60,000 nucleotides of DNA from Tubulanus polymorphus (lineage: Eukaryota > Nemertea > Palaeonemertea > Tubulaniformes > Tubulanidae). Shown piece by piece: positions 58,340 to 60,000 of this stretch. The translations under genes and the position numbers were made by a program. The notes under the pieces were generated by a model. It did no database searches, had not been told where the DNA came from, and saw nothing but the letters and a program-made list of their open reading frames with translations. The stretch spans positions 3,302,001-3,362,000 of the forward strand of contig NC_134035.1 in assembly GCF_964204645.1 (NCBI RefSeq), written 5' to 3'. The stretch's first letter is position 1. Each line of letters opens with the position of its first letter.

Positions 58340-59566
58340 GATAATAATAGACTTAGAATTGGTTCCAATCTAACTTGGCGTAATTACATTAACAATTTCC
58401 TCCAAGGCTCTTTAACAACACTGGAATATCATTCTAGTGCACTCATTTTGACCGGAATGCTCTACCTATTCCGGAATAGCATAATCTATAAACCTGAGTT
58501 ATAGAAGGCCGGCGTAAACTATCATATTCCAGGAATTCTAATTCTTTTACTGGAATACTTTTATCAGGGTTCTTACGGGTTTCCAAATCTTATTCTCCGT
58601 AACCGTTCCACACCCTTTTCAAACCCGTATCATAAATTTTCCATACCCCTCAGTTACACATTGCCAACCTAGAACAGGCAATGTAGACCCACTCAAGGTG
58701 CCAATTCTAAATACCATTCACAAATAAAGTGTGTTAACAAAATGTGTAGTAAGATGTCTAGGCACATAAAATTCTGACGGCATTTTTGCATTTAACCATA
58801 CCTTAGAGAAAAGAAAAAAAAATAACCAGTTTCCAAAACTTTCCAAAATCCATAAGAATCCTGTTTAATAAACCCGCCTTATGTTATTACAGTAGACTTC
58901 TCTTGCCACGGAGTCGACTGCCTCTTTCATTTAAAGTTCTAATTTACAATTTCCCTACTCCAAATGTGATGATGATCCATCCTCGCTCCAACTGCATTAG
59001 AATTCGCTTATCTTGGAGTAGATTCATCGCTCCAGCAACAACCGAGGCAAGCGGAGTCTACTGATGTTTAATCTACCATGCAGGGATATTTTCCTGCGTG
59101 AAAAGAGTTCAAAAGATTAAATCAAAAAAAAAAAAATCTCTACAACATAGCCTACACACAATTTACAAATAGGAAGAATAATTTTGGCACATAATACAGC
59201 CATTTAGCATTAATCAGGTTGAATATCCTTTTAAGCGGAAAAATGCGCGATATATTTTTGATAATTGACGGAATAAAGCTAGATTTTCAAGCGAGAATTA
59301 CGAAGACTTTCAGAAATCGAACGCCGTACATGATAAATCATCGCGAATATATAAAAGTTCGGAATGAAAAAAAGCTAGTTGTAAAAATTTCGAAAATTTC
59401 AAATCAAGTTTTTTTCATGTCTAAAAGATTGTGAAGCAATTGTTGCTGGAAGATTCGTTAATGATTCGACCCAAACATTCGATTACCCCACAATGCGGTG
59501 TACAATGGACCTATCATATACATCTACCCCACAGTGTGATGTATACATATACATTGTAATTATTAG
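58340..59566. other. No supported gene
   Basis: AT-rich DNA with short chance frames only (up to 72 codons). I see no TIR pair, tandem repeat or promoter-like block. Confidence 0.45.
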
Positions 59567-59909
59567 TTAACCTTTTCGCTGCGTGTCATTATAACTCTAT
59601 GTATGTATACCAAACATTTAAGTTCTAATTTTTTTCTGAAAGATGGCAAAACTTTTGCCCATTGGTTTCGGGCAGTTGGCCAGCTGGTGGCCCCAGGTCA
59701 TGTCTATGCATGTGCTATGCTGTCGCATTCTGATGGTGGTCAGAATTTACGAATAATATTTCTAGCTATCTTTATTTCAAGGAAACATCTTAATAAATAA
59801 GTCCCAATGAAAAATATATGGTTTTTTTAAAATCTAAATTGCTTTAATCTTTTTGACCTGGGGACCCCGGCGCACTTCAATTCAACCATGCTAGCAGCGA
59901 AAGGGTTAA
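59567..59909. mobile_element. piggyBac-like MITE, about 340 bp, TTAA-flanked
   Basis: TTAA followed by CCTTTTCGCTGCG at the left and CGCAGCGAAAGGG-type sequence (AGCAGCGAAAGGG) followed by TTAA at the right form inverted ends with the TTAA target duplication typical of piggyBac elements, whose ends begin with CCY. The interior has no transposase. CTGGGGACCCCGG is an internal palindrome. A related end word (CCTTTTTCGCTGCGTAAT) occurs at 44590 in the repeats before the neuropeptide exon. Confidence 0.7.
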
Positions 59910-60000
59910 AATCTATATTTAAAAATAGCATTGTGAAATGATACATCGCACGCAGGGTAGACGTAATATGTGACGTTCCCAGCATTATACTATAGGCTGG

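Overview
This is a window of animal nuclear DNA: AT-leaning but CpG-bearing, almost all non-coding, full of short inverted-repeat elements and minisatellites, with spliced-gene signals and no bacterial features. The one gene I can identify with confidence encodes an amidated multi-copy neuropeptide precursor at 44640-45884 (+). Its peptides (LDxxRFxxGL-amide type) match the buccalin / allatostatin-A family, which points to a lophotrochozoan, most likely a mollusc. I cannot name the species.

Layout. 1-44.6 kb is intergenic or intronic DNA. It holds dispersed repeats: several families of small terminal-inverted-repeat (MITE-like) elements, foldback elements sharing a CTGAAGATGACTAT...AGTCGAAACG core, tRNA-derived SINE pieces, one decayed non-LTR reverse-transcriptase C-terminus (5.9-6.2 kb, minus), a 49-bp minisatellite (32.2-32.7 kb) and an 8-bp minisatellite (38.4-39.3 kb). 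Scattered through it are weakly supported gene signals: a TATA/E-box promoter-like block followed by an ATG and a GTAAGT donor (22.35-22.50 kb), a 48-aa secreted-like small ORF (12.87 kb), a 67-aa single-membrane-segment small ORF on the minus strand (25.2-25.4 kb), a Cys-rich small ORF (20.4 kb) and a 93-aa ORF with a good ATG context (4.7 kb).

The neuropeptide gene. The ATG lies directly on a 3' splice site, so the 5' UTR sits in an unidentified exon upstream. The whole 414-aa precursor is in one exon. A strong donor 29 nt after the stop implies a 3' UTR intron of about 3.2 kb. The likely terminal exon is 49160 to about 49835, ending at AATAAA and a GT-rich tract. The precursor has a signal peptide, acidic spacers, six divergent peptides ending in Gly-Leu- or Thr-Leu-amide (four before the array, two after), and 13 nearly identical tandem copies of LDNMRFAGAGGF-amide, whose C-terminus is Phe instead of the family's Leu.

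50-60 kb is again repeat-rich: hAT-like and piggyBac-like (TTAA-flanked) MITEs, a near-perfect 110-bp palindrome (57.75-57.87 kb), further members of the families seen upstream, and one unassigned 87-aa ORF (57.4 kb). Most long open frames elsewhere are no longer than chance gives at this base composition, or are translated minisatellites.
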